Below, piece by piece: positions 1 through 6,660 of a DNA stretch of 10,831 bases. The stretch lies in assembly GCA_029071285.1 (NCBI GenBank), contig JAIEAS010000250.1, forward strand, positions 1 through 10,831, in the 5' to 3' direction. The notes under the pieces are model-generated. The model made no database searches. It was not told the origin of the DNA and saw only the letters and a program-made list of their open reading frames with translations. The translations under genes and the position numbers were made by a program. Positions within the stretch are counted from its first letter, which is position 1. Every line of letters starts with the position of its first letter. The stretch is from Clostridia bacterium. Its GTDB lineage: Bacteria > Bacillota > Clostridia > Christensenellales > Borkfalkiaceae.

Positions 1-98
1 ACAACGTAGTGTTCAGCCCCCTCTGAAATCGCTTCAACGGGGCAGGTGCCCGCGCATGCGCCGCAGCTTACGCATTCGGAAGTAATCGAATGTGCCAT
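1..98 (-). CDS. 2[4Fe-4S] ferredoxin, C-terminal part cut off by window edge
   Basis: Small electron-carrier protein of the clostridial ferredoxin type, acting in the cytoplasm as a low-potential donor or acceptor. I translated the minus strand from the ATG at 98. The 32 complete codons begin MAHSITSECVSCGACAGTCP, which contains a full CxxCxxCxxxCP [4Fe-4S] motif with cysteines at residues 9, 12, 15 and 19. Clostridial ferredoxins are about 55-60 residues with a second such motif, so roughly the C-terminal half lies outside the window. The start is supported by GGAGG at 110-106, seven bases upstream. It has its own promoter and is probably not part of the upstream ricT operon. The redox partner cannot be told from here. 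Confidence 0.93.
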   Translation of the reverse strand, partial: MAHSITSECVSCGACAGTCPVEAISEGAEHYV

Positions 99-160
99 TT
101 TTTTTCCTCCAATTATTTTAATAGGTTTTTTCTCCGAGCCTTGTCGGACTGTATAAAAAA

Positions 161-189
161 ATTATATCACAAGTTTTTTTAATTGTAAA
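161..189 (-). promoter_or_regulatory. Sigma-A type promoter of the ferredoxin gene
   Basis: On the minus strand TTTACA (189-184) and TATAAT (166-161) are separated by exactly 17 bases. This leaves an untranslated leader of about 55 nt before the ferredoxin ATG at 98. It lies in the 116-bp gap after ricT. Only a very short GGGCTTACCC inverted repeat precedes it, so read-through from the operon into the ferredoxin gene is also possible. Confidence 0.75.
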
Positions 190-214
190 GGGGTAAGCCC
201 AAAATTTTTTGCGG

Positions 215-1096
215 TCAATCCTGTAAATCTTTAAGTTCCGCGTCCGAAGGCTCGTCCTTTTCCTCTTTCTGGTTCTTGTTGCCGCGTTTGAATTTAAGCT
301 GCTCGACGGGGTAGTCGTGGTAAGTGAACATATCGTTCTTTTTGTCCTCGATTTTTACGCGCGCCTGCATTTTCAGCATATTCACGTTGACGACAGTGCC
401 TCTGCCGTCGGGCGTGCCGACCTCGGAACCGAGCTTGGGAACCTGCTTGCCCGCTTCGGCGTAGTAATCGTTTTCGTATTCGAGGCAGCACATTAACCTT
501 CCGCACAAGCCCGAAATTTTTCCGGGGTTTAATGAAAGTCCCTGATTTTTCGCCATTTTTATGGTTACTTTGTTGAAGTCGGACATACAGGTTGCGCAGC
601 AGCATTCTCTGCCGCAGGGACCTATGCCGCCAATCATTTTAATTTCGTCGCGGATGCCTATCTGCCTTAACTCGATGCGCATTTTAAAGGTGGAGGAAAG
701 TTCTTTTACAAGCTCTCTGAAATCCACCCTCGTGGGCGCGGAATAGAAGAAGATTACTTTGCTGCCGTCGAAGGCGAACTCGCAGTCGATAAGCTTCATA
801 TCCAGCTTGTACTTTGCGATTTTTTCCTGCGTGATGCGCATTGCCTCGGGCTTGCGCTCGGCGTTCTTTTTCAGCGTTTCTTTGTCCTTCTGCGTAGCTA
901 TGCGGAGCACAGGTTTGAGGGGGGAGACGATTTTGCTGTCGTCAATCTCGCACTCGGGCACGACCACGGTGGCGTATTCTTTGCCCGCGGAAGTTTCTAC
1001 GATGACGCCCGTGCCGCGTTTATATTCTTCTTTACCGGGGGCGAAGTAGTAGACCTTGCCGCCCTCTTTAAAGTTTACTGCCGTAACTTTAACCAT
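215..1096 (-). CDS. ricT: RicT (YaaT), PSP1-domain Fe-S regulatory protein
   Basis: In Bacillus, RicT forms the Y-complex with RicA and RicF, binds [4Fe-4S] clusters and steers RNase Y mRNA maturation and developmental phosphorelay steps. This 293-residue protein is close to the family length (Bacillus about 275). It has the hallmark cysteines of the PSP1 family: GPCGRECCC at residues 159-167, C170, and GLCGRLMCCLEYE at 196-208, giving a cluster at C161, C165, C166, C167, C170, C198, C203 and C204. The last 30 or so residues are a charged, probably disordered tail. The ATG at 1096 has GAGGAG eight bases upstream and overlaps the end of holB by 22 nt, so it is likely translationally coupled. 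Position after tmk and holB matches the Bacillus yaaT locus. RicA and RicF are not encoded here. Confidence 0.95.
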   Translation of the reverse strand: MVKVTAVNFKEGGKVYYFAPGKEEYKRGTGVIVETSAGKEYATVVVPECEIDDSKIVSPLKPVLRIATQKDKETLKKNAERKPEAMRITQEKIAKYKLDMKLIDCEFAFDGSKVIFFYSAPTRVDFRELVKELSSTFKMRIELRQIGIRDEIKMIGGIGPCGRECCCATCMSDFNKVTIKMAKNQGLSLNPGKISGLCGRLMCCLEYENDYYAEAGKQVPKLGSEVGTPDGRGTVVNVNMLKMQARVKIEDKKNDMFTYHDYPVEQLKFKRGNKNQKEEKDEPSDAELKDLQD

Positions 1097-2004
1097 TTGT
1101 TATTCTCCTCTGTGAGCCTGAGCATAAAATCGTACAAAAGGCCCTGAAAAAATGCGTTGAACTTCACGTCGGCGTTGGCTTTTGCAAGGCACTCCTCGGC
1201 GTATATCAGCGCGGGAGTTGCCCACAGCCGCGAAATTTCGTCCTCGCTGCCGTTAAGTCTGTTGACCAGAGCGGAGTGGAAAATTACGCTCATTTGCGTG
1301 AGAAGTTCGGTTTTGTATTTTGTTTCGCCGTGCTTTATTGCAAGCGGACCTATATCCTTCAATTCGGTTGCCGAGCAGATTTCGCGCGCCGCCGCAACCA
1401 CTTCTTTAAACCAGCCGCCGCGCACCATATTCTGAGCCGTGCCTAAAATTCCGCCGCAGCTTTTGGCGGCGTCCGCGTTCAGCGGATTTTCGCCCGCGCG
1501 CTGCAATGCCGAAAAAATCTGCTCCTCGGAAAAGGGGGGTATGGTCAGCTTTTTCACGCGCGACTTTACCGTGTCGAGTACGGGCGCGGTGCTAGTTACT
1601 CCCAGCAGGAAGTAAACTCCCGCGTTGGGTTCTTCCAGAGTTTTTAAAAGCTTGTTCTGCAAAAGCTGTGAAGCCTGCTCGAAGCCGGCTATGACGAAGA
1701 GCTTTTTGTCCCGCTCGACGGGCTTCATTGCGCTTTCGTCAAGAATTTCCGCAATGCCGTCCGCGGCGATTTTTTTGCCCTCGTCGGGGTATATCCTGCA
1801 ATCGGGGAAGCTCCCGTTTAAAAGCCGTTTGCCGTCCGCGCCGCTTCCGTCCATACCGAAAAATTCGAGGGCGAAAAGCTGCAGCACGCCGCGCAGGTTT
1901 TCGGGGTCGGCAAAGTCAAGCATATACGCGTGCGACAGCGTTCCGCCTTTGAGGTCGTTTGAAAAGACCGAATATGCCGTTGTTCCCGAAATTAACTTTT
2001 TCAC
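1075..2004 (-). CDS. holB: DNA polymerase III clamp-loader subunit delta prime
   Basis: Delta prime is the non-motor AAA+ subunit of the replicative clamp loader. The family signature LLKTLEEP is at residues 119-126, preceded by a basic KLFVIAGFEQASQ segment and followed by TVKSRVKKL at 145-153, the usual 'SRC' position. I start it at GTG 2004 (309 residues) because this gives a GTGA overlap with the tmk stop and begins just before the conserved fold (SHAYMLDF). A longer ATG reading from 2073 would add 23 residues lying wholly inside tmk. No good Shine-Dalgarno is seen, so coupling to tmk is likely. Oddities: no Walker A P-loop follows SHAY, and the four-cysteine zinc module normally found near residues 50-65 is absent (only C69 in that area). 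P-loop loss is known in delta prime; zinc-module loss is less usual. Confidence 0.9.
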   Translation of the reverse strand: MKKLISGTTAYSVFSNDLKGGTLSHAYMLDFADPENLRGVLQLFALEFFGMDGSGADGKRLLNGSFPDCRIYPDEGKKIAADGIAEILDESAMKPVERDKKLFVIAGFEQASQLLQNKLLKTLEEPNAGVYFLLGVTSTAPVLDTVKSRVKKLTIPPFSEEQIFSALQRAGENPLNADAAKSCGGILGTAQNMVRGGWFKEVVAAAREICSATELKDIGPLAIKHGETKYKTELLTQMSVIFHSALVNRLNGSEDEISRLWATPALIYAEECLAKANADVKFNAFFQGLLYDFMLRLTEENNKWLKLRQ

Positions 2005-2621
2005 TTTATAATATTGTACTCTTTTAAAGTCTTTATGATATTCGCGTGGGTCTGCGCCTTTTCGCCACCGCAATTCACGGGGCAGAAATTTTTATCGCCG
2101 CAGTGCGCCTTATATCCTTTATATACAAGGCGGTGGAATTCCATTCCCTGCTGTTCCATTCTGTCGTCCTTGTCCGCGCCGTGTTTGCGGTTGAACGCCG
2201 CGTCCGGCGAGATGTCAAGAAAGAGTGTAACGTCGGGCATATATTCCTTAATGACCCGCGAGTTTATCGCTTTGATATATTCCTCGCCCAGTCCTCTCGC
2301 ATAGCCCTGATAGGCGAGCGAAGAGTGAACGTATCTGTCGCATATAACGAGCTTGCCCTCGTTCAGCGCGGGGATAATAATCTCGCTTAAATGCTGTTCG
2401 CGCGCGGCTGCATATAGCAGCGCCTCGCACTCGTCGGACATGTTTTTGTTTTTGCCGTCAAGCACTATGCCGCGGATTTTTTCGGCAATCTCGCTGCCGC
2501 CCGGCTCGCGCGTTACGATATAGGGCACGCCCGTTTTGTCGAGATATTCTGCGAGCAGTCTTATCTGCGTGCTCTTGCCCGAGCCCTCGCAGCCCTCGAA
2601 TGAAATAAATTTGCCCTTCAT
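2001..2621 (-). CDS. tmk: Thymidylate kinase
   Basis: Phosphorylates dTMP to dTDP with ATP, a required step of dTTP synthesis, in the cytoplasm. The 206-residue length is typical. The P-loop FEGCEGSGKST is at residues 8-18, the TREPGG substrate motif at 37-42, the DRY motif at 95-97 within VICDRYVHSSLAYQG, and the LID region around residues 145-156 (RKHGADKDDRME). The C-terminal part carries extra cysteines (174, 180, 184) that I cannot assign a role. The ATG overlaps the upstream decarboxylase stop as TAATG. No clear ribosome binding site precedes it, so translation probably restarts from the upstream gene. In Bacillus, yaaQ (c-di-AMP receptor) and yaaR lie between tmk and holB; here tmk abuts holB directly. 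Confidence 0.96.
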   Translation of the reverse strand: MKGKFISFEGCEGSGKSTQIRLLAEYLDKTGVPYIVTREPGGSEIAEKIRGIVLDGKNKNMSDECEALLYAAAREQHLSEIIIPALNEGKLVICDRYVHSSLAYQGYARGLGEEYIKAINSRVIKEYMPDVTLFLDISPDAAFNRKHGADKDDRMEQQGMEFHRLVYKGYKAHCGDKNFCPVNCGGEKAQTHANIIKTLKEYNIIK

Positions 2622-3964
2622 TATTTTTTAACCACGTAAATTTTGCCGTCCACCACGCCGAAGGTGTGCTTCGCTCCCTCGAGCGTTCTGACCGCCGCCG
2701 CCGTTACCATTTCGCCCGCGACTATGACGGGAATGCAGGGCGGATTTACGCCCGCGTTTTTCGCGCACATTCTGCCTATCGCGTCCTCTAATTCAACCAG
2801 CTCGCACGGCTTTTTCAGCGCGTACTGGAAGCTGTACGACCTGTCCGCCGAGGGTATCGGGGGATTTTCCTTATAGGTGCCGGCAAGCTTTTTGTTGTCG
2901 GTAATGGAAACGAGCTTTCTCTTCAAGTCGCGCAGTTCGCCGAGTTCGATCATAGGCGAGAGGTAGAAAAGAATATATCTGCCGTCGCAAAGCTCGGCGT
3001 AGGTGCCGCGTCCTTCGAGCATTGAAAGAACGGTTTCCGCCGATATATCCAGCGGTTTGCAGTCAAGTAAAAGCTTGGTGTAGTCGTCGTGAACGACCAT
3101 CGGAAGCACGCCCTCGCACTCCTTTAAAAAGGATTCGACCGCGAACTTCGCGTTCTGTATTTTGAGGGGGTAGTTTGCGTAATACTTAACGCCGTACTCA
3201 ACCGAAGCCATTATGGGATAGCTCGGCGAGGTGGTTCTGAAAGTATCGATTCCGTCACGGATATAAGGATAAATTTCACCGTTGTTTACGCTGACTATCG
3301 CGCCCTGCGTGAGGGTGGGCAAAGTCTTGTGCGCGCCGTCAACCCACGCGTCGGCGTACAGTCCCGCATATCCCTTTTTGTCGCCGAAGGCAAGGTGTGC
3401 GCCGTGCGCTTCGTCCACAAGAAGAAGGCGGTTGTAATTTTTCGTAATTTCGGAAAGTTTATCGAGCGGAGCTATCTTGCCGTAGTAGTCGGGCGAGGTT
3501 ACAAGCACGCCCGCAATTTTGGGGTCTGCGGCAATCAGCTTTTCAATCTCTTCCAGGTCGGGGAAGCAGAGCAGGCCTTCAACCTCTTCACCCTGAACTA
3601 TCAGGGGTTCCAGCCCTAAAAGTCTGCAGCCCGTCCACACGCTTTGGTGGGAGTTGCGCATTACGATAATTTTATTGCCCCGCTGCGCCGCCGCAAAGAG
3701 CAGTGCATATACGCCGCTCGAGCTGCCGTCGGTGGTGATAAAGCTTGCGCCCGCGCCGAGGATTTCGGCAATGTCGCGCTGGGCAGAGGCGATAACCTCT
3801 TCGGGGTTATGAAGGTTGTCCGAGTAGGGGAGTTCGGTTACGTCCATTGCGGACACGGGGAAAAGCTTTTTAAACTCGCCCTTGTCCTTATGACCGGGAA
3901 TATGAAAAGTTTTCTGCGCTACGCCCGCCTTTTTCAGACGGTTGTAAATCAAATAATCGTACAT
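2621..3964 (-). CDS. PLP-dependent Orn/Lys/Arg decarboxylase family protein (YaaO-like)
   Basis: Fold-type I PLP enzyme of the Orn/Lys/Arg decarboxylase major-domain family, 447 residues (Bacillus YaaO about 480). Visible motifs in order are HIPGHKDKG at 21-29, the TDGSSSG phosphate-binding loop at 78-84, VDEAHGAH at 183-190 (D184 and H187 should contact PLP), GAHKTLPTLTQGA at 210-222 with Schiff-base lysine K213, and the C-terminal NPPCIPVIVAGE at 407-418. The classical family pattern has Ser two residues before the His-Lys pair; here it is Gly210. GAGG lies seven bases before the ATG. Its place just before tmk matches yaaO in Bacillus. Arginine or lysine decarboxylation for polyamine synthesis is possible, but the substrate of YaaO-type proteins cannot be read from sequence, so I give no gene symbol. 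Confidence 0.9.
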   Translation of the reverse strand: MYDYLIYNRLKKAGVAQKTFHIPGHKDKGEFKKLFPVSAMDVTELPYSDNLHNPEEVIASAQRDIAEILGAGASFITTDGSSSGVYALLFAAAQRGNKIIVMRNSHQSVWTGCRLLGLEPLIVQGEEVEGLLCFPDLEEIEKLIAADPKIAGVLVTSPDYYGKIAPLDKLSEITKNYNRLLLVDEAHGAHLAFGDKKGYAGLYADAWVDGAHKTLPTLTQGAIVSVNNGEIYPYIRDGIDTFRTTSPSYPIMASVEYGVKYYANYPLKIQNAKFAVESFLKECEGVLPMVVHDDYTKLLLDCKPLDISAETVLSMLEGRGTYAELCDGRYILFYLSPMIELGELRDLKRKLVSITDNKKLAGTYKENPPIPSADRSYSFQYALKKPCELVELEDAIGRMCAKNAGVNPPCIPVIVAGEMVTAAAVRTLEGAKHTFGVVDGKIYVVKK

Positions 3965-3979
3965 ACAAAAACCTCGCAG

Positions 3980-5485
3980 TTATTTTTTGGGTTTCATCGT
4001 GGGGAATAAAAGCACGTCGCGGATTGTCGGGCTGTCGGTGAGAAGCATAACCAGTCTGTCCACGCCGAAACCCAGTCCGCCCGTGGGGGGAAGACCGTAT
4101 TCGAGCGCGGTGATAAAGTCTTCGTCAACCTGCGCGTTGCAGCCCTTTTCCTGAGCGCGCTTTTCCTCGACCTGTTTTACAAATCTCTGTTTCTGGTCGA
4201 TAGGGTCGTTGAGTTCCGAGAACGCGTTGCCGAATTCGTGCGCGCATATGAAGTACTCGAACCTCTGCGTGAACGCGGGGTCGTCCGCCTTGCGCTTTGC
4301 AAGGGGTGAGTTCTCCACGGGATAATCGTATATGAAGGTGGGCTGGATAAGCTTGTCCTCGCAGAACGCGTCGAAGAGAGCAATAAGAACGTGCCCCTTC
4401 GTAGCCGCCTCGCCCTCGTCAACTTCGCAGCCGAGTTTCTTTGCGCAGGCGCGCGCGTCCGCGTCCGTCTTCCAGCTGTCGTAGTCTGCGCCGCAGTATT
4501 TTTTAACCGCCTCTTTCATAGTGAGTTTTTCCCACTTGCCGCCGAGGTGGATTTCTGTTCCCTGGTAGGTAATGTCCGTCGTGCCGCACACCTTTTTTGC
4601 AACAGTCTTGTACATATCCTCGACCAAGTCCATCATTGCGTGATAATCGCAGTACGCCTGATAGACTTCAATCGTGGTGAACTCGGGGTTGTGGAAAGCG
4701 TCCATTCCCTCGTTGCGGAAAATTCTGCCCACCTCGTAAACCCTCTCGAGTCCGCCGACGATTAACCTCTTTAAATACAGCTCGGTTTCGATTCGCAGGT
4801 ACATATCAATGCCCAAAGCGTTGTGTTTGGTTTTGAAAGGTCTTGCCGCCGCGCCGATTTCGAGCGTAGTAAGAACGGGGGTATCAACCTCTAAAAAGCC
4901 GCGTCCGTCAAGGAATGAGCGGAGTTCTTTCAAAATTTTCGAGCGGGTGATAAAGGTGTTCTTTACTTCGGGATTTACGATTAAATCCAGGTCCCTCTGT
5001 CTGTATCTTATATCCGCGTCCCTGAGTCCGTGCTGTTTTTCGGGCAGGGGGCGCAGGCACTTCGTCAGCATTTCTATATGGTTGCAGTGAATGGAAATTT
5101 CGCCCGTCTGTGTTTTGAAAACGTAGCCCTTAATTCCTACGATATCGCCGAGGTCGTAGTCCTTTTTGAAGGACGCGTAATTTTCCTCGCCGACGTCGTC
5201 GCGGCGGACGTAAATCTGAATTAAACCGTCGCGGTCGGAGATATGCGAAAAGGAAGCCTTGCCCATAATGCGGCGGGACATAAGTCTGCCGGCGAGCGAT
5301 ACTTCCTTGCCTTCGAGCTGTTCGAAATTATCCTTGACCGTCTGTGAATTTGCGGTTACGTCATAGCTTACCTTTACGAAAGGGTCGTTGCCCTCGTCCG
5401 CAAGCTTCTGCAGTTTTTCGCGCCTTATCCTTGCCTGCTCGGCAAGCTCTTCCTCGGTGGGCGCAGCCGTTACTATTTCTTCCAT
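3980..5485 (-). CDS. lysS: Lysyl-tRNA synthetase, class II
   Basis: Charges tRNA-Lys with lysine using ATP. The 501-residue length fits the bacterial class II enzyme. The N-terminal anticodon-binding OB fold spans about 60-140. The catalytic domain shows GAAARPFKTKHN at 211-222, ELYLKRLIVGG at 235-245, motif 2 FRNEGMDAFHNPEFTTIE at 256-273, YDYPVENSPLAK at 386-397, and motif 3 GGLGFGVDRLVMLL at 469-482. The wording TLEIGAAARPF instead of IAGGAAARPF is, from memory, a common clostridial variant. The ATG at 5485 is preceded by TAAGGA, whose TAA is the stop codon of greA, with 12 nt between the genes. The greA-lysS pairing is common in Firmicutes. No T-box precedes it (see rejected items). Confidence 0.98.
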   Translation of the reverse strand: MEEIVTAAPTEEELAEQARIRREKLQKLADEGNDPFVKVSYDVTANSQTVKDNFEQLEGKEVSLAGRLMSRRIMGKASFSHISDRDGLIQIYVRRDDVGEENYASFKKDYDLGDIVGIKGYVFKTQTGEISIHCNHIEMLTKCLRPLPEKQHGLRDADIRYRQRDLDLIVNPEVKNTFITRSKILKELRSFLDGRGFLEVDTPVLTTLEIGAAARPFKTKHNALGIDMYLRIETELYLKRLIVGGLERVYEVGRIFRNEGMDAFHNPEFTTIEVYQAYCDYHAMMDLVEDMYKTVAKKVCGTTDITYQGTEIHLGGKWEKLTMKEAVKKYCGADYDSWKTDADARACAKKLGCEVDEGEAATKGHVLIALFDAFCEDKLIQPTFIYDYPVENSPLAKRKADDPAFTQRFEYFICAHEFGNAFSELNDPIDQKQRFVKQVEEKRAQEKGCNAQVDEDFITALEYGLPPTGGLGFGVDRLVMLLTDSPTIRDVLLFPTMKPKK

Positions 5486-5497
5486 ACGATAATATCC

Positions 5498-5968
5498 TTA
5501 GTTGATTTTCAGAATTTTAAGAGTATAAGAGGTGCCGTCGGGGCAGGAAACGTTTACACTGTCGCCTATGCGTTTTTTAAGCAATGCCGCGCCCATAGGG
5601 GACTCGATAGAAATTTTGCCGTGCATTACGTCAACGTCGGTAACCGAGCTTATGGTGTATACGGCTTCCTCTTCCATATCCTCGTCGTACACGGTTACAA
5701 CGCTGTTGAGGTGGACGTAGGTGTTGTCCGTTTCTTCCTCGCGCACGTCGGCGTTTTTAATCTGAAACTCTATCTCCGCAATCTTGCCCTCGTTCGAGCG
5801 CTGTTCTTCGCGCGCCGCGTCGTACTCGGCGTTTTCGGAAAGATCGCCGTGCGAACGGGCTTCCGCGATACGCTCGATAATTTCGGGACGCTTAGTCTTT
5901 ACGAGATAGTCAAGCTCCTTTTTCAGATCTTCGTAATTCTTTTGCGTCATCACAAAACGTTCTGCCAT
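5498..5968 (-). CDS. greA: Transcription elongation factor GreA
   Basis: Binds the RNA polymerase secondary channel and stimulates cleavage of backtracked RNA. The 156-residue protein has the usual two parts. The first is an N-terminal coiled coil (about 8-75) whose tip GDLSENAEYDAAREEQ holds the catalytic acidic residues D42 and E45. The second is a C-terminal FKBP-like domain (about 80-156) with ISIESPMGAALLKKRIGD at 118-135. AGAGG lies seven bases before the ATG at 5968. It is the first gene of the operon, read from the strong promoter at 6093-6065 through a leader of about 90 nt containing a stable hairpin. Confidence 0.97.
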   Translation of the reverse strand: MAERFVMTQKNYEDLKKELDYLVKTKRPEIIERIAEARSHGDLSENAEYDAAREEQRSNEGKIAEIEFQIKNADVREEETDNTYVHLNSVVTVYDEDMEEEAVYTISSVTDVDVMHGKISIESPMGAALLKKRIGDSVNVSCPDGTSYTLKILKIN

Positions 5969-6016
5969 TATGATACCTCTTTATATTGTTATTTTCCTAA
6001 AAAAGGATAAACAAAT

Positions 6017-6042
6017 CGTGATTCCGCCCTCACGGAACCACG
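6017..6042 (-). promoter_or_regulatory. Leader hairpin in the greA operon 5' untranslated region
   Basis: Transcribed on the minus strand, CGTGGTTCCG (6042-6033) pairs with CGGAATCACG (6026-6017) around a 6-nt loop, giving ten pairs including one G-U. It begins about 16 nt after the predicted start point near 6058. A fairly U-rich run (6016-5999) follows, with TTTTTT near its end but not directly at the stem. It could be a weak attenuator, an mRNA stabiliser or a protein-binding element; the sequence does not decide. Confidence 0.55.
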
Positions 6043-6064
6043 CGTTATCTCTTTTACTTGCTAT

Positions 6065-6093
6065 ATTATATATTCTTATGAAAGTTTTGTCAA
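6065..6093 (-). promoter_or_regulatory. Near-consensus promoter of the greA-lysS-yaaO-tmk-holB-ricT operon
   Basis: Minus strand TTGACA (6093-6088), a 17-base spacer, and TATAAT (6070-6065): both hexamers match the sigma-A consensus exactly. The predicted start is near 6058, leaving about 90 nt of leader before greA. No other good promoter was seen between the operon genes, so all six probably depend on it. Confidence 0.88.
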
Positions 6094-6104
6094 CCTAAAT
6101 ACGG

Positions 6105-6133
6105 TTTACTTTTTTCCGCGTTTGTTATATACT
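6105..6133 (+). promoter_or_regulatory. Promoter of the 87-residue gene, apparently leaderless
   Basis: Plus strand TTTACT (6105-6110), 17-base spacer, TATACT (6128-6133). The expected start point, six to seven bases after the -10, falls at about 6140, the A of the ATG. No purine-rich ribosome binding site fits between the -10 box and the start. It is back-to-back with the greA promoter, the two -35 boxes being 11 bp apart. Confidence 0.6.
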
Positions 6134-6139
6134 GGTAGT

Positions 6140-6403
6140 ATGTTCAGAATTTGGGCGAAAGTCATTAAGGGCGAAAAAATTATAAAACAGATAACCTACG
6201 AACGGGACGACAAGTTTTCTTACGGCGAATTTTTCAACTACCTTGCGGACATCTGCGAGGAGCTGGATATCGCCACGCCCGTTTTATTGAAGACGCACAT
6301 TTTCAACTACGCAAAATTTTCAATGGTGCGGTTTATCCCCCGCGACTTCGCCGAAAGCATCGACTTTGATAAACTCGTTTTAAACAACATAACGATAAAA
6401 TAA
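6140..6403 (+). CDS. Conserved small protein of unknown function (87 aa)
   Basis: An 87-residue soluble protein beginning MFRIWAKVIKGEKIIKQITY, with a middle FFNYLADICEELDIATPVLL (31-50) and an end DFAESIDFDKLVL (69-81). From memory it resembles a widespread family of uncharacterised clostridial proteins with an MFR(I/L)WxK start, a central LxxICxxLDI helix and an RF...F.ESIDFDYLEI end. I know no function for them. No signal peptide, membrane segment or cysteine pair is seen. I start at ATG 6140 rather than the in-frame TTG at 6124 or 6122 region, because the family begins at MFR and a -10 box covers 6128-6133. The mRNA is probably leaderless. The next gene starts 42 nt downstream on the same strand. 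Confidence 0.82.
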   Translation: MFRIWAKVIKGEKIIKQITYERDDKFSYGEFFNYLADICEELDIATPVLLKTHIFNYAKFSMVRFIPRDFAESIDFDKLVLNNITIK

Positions 6404-6410
6404 TTTTCCG

Positions 6411-6439
6411 TTATAACAAAAGCAAAAATAGCGCATAAT
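6411..6439 (+). promoter_or_regulatory. Possible promoter of the DUF378-like gene, apparently leaderless
   Basis: CATAAT at 6434-6439 sits six bases before the ATG at 6446, the same spacing as in the preceding gene. The -35 region TTATAA (6411-6416, 17-base spacer) is poor. GGGG at 6441-6444 is too close to the ATG to be a normal Shine-Dalgarno. Co-transcription with the 87-residue gene is an alternative. Confidence 0.35.
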
Positions 6440-6445
6440 AGGGGT

Positions 6446-6655
6446 ATGAGAATAACCTCGCTGTTATGCGTTATTTTATTGGTTTTTTTAGGGATATGCG
6501 GCGGCGTTTACGCGTTCAGCGGTTTTAACCTGCTGTATTTTCTGTGCTTTAAAATCGAGCACGTCTACCGCAGCTTCCTCGCGGTGTGCAGCGTTGCGGC
6601 GGTATATACCGTGTACGCCCTTTTCACATTCAAACCCTTCAGGGGGCTGAAATGA
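6446..6655 (+). CDS. DUF378-like small membrane protein (69 aa)
   Basis: A 69-residue hydrophobic protein with two predicted membrane segments, about residues 5-24 and 43-60, and a short basic end KPFRGLK. The pattern GICGGVYAFSGFNLLYFL (16-33), followed by an Arg-started second helix (R42, then SFLAVCSVAAVYTVYAL), matches the layout of DUF378 (YuzA-type) proteins. These read GGxNWGLVGLFGFNLV, then a second hydrophobic helix with a GLAGLY-like centre. Here the typical Asn-Trp is replaced by Gly-Val, so it is a divergent member. The function of DUF378 is unknown. It ends five bases from the stop of the convergent gene. The ATG is followed by MRITSLL and has no ordinary ribosome binding site. 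Confidence 0.72.
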   Translation: MRITSLLCVILLVFLGICGGVYAFSGFNLLYFLCFKIEHVYRSFLAVCSVAAVYTVYALFTFKPFRGLK

Positions 6656-6660
6656 AATTT

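Noticed and set aside
2005..2073. A longer HolB start (ATG at 2073)
   Set aside because: The additional 23 residues lie inside tmk and do not look like HolB; the GTG at 2004 in a GTGA overlap fits the family start and the operon style.
6017..6042. T-box-like string AGGGCGGAATCACG in the greA-lysS leader, suggesting a tRNA-Lys T-box riboswitch
   Set aside because: It differs from the T-box consensus at several conserved bases. The leader of about 90 nt has no room for stem I, and the string is simply the loop and 3' arm of a local hairpin.
6638..6651. TTCAG-GGGG-CTGAA hairpin near the end of the DUF378-like gene as a terminator
   Set aside because: Only five pairs, inside coding sequence, and the T run is separated from the stem by six bases; too weak to annotate.
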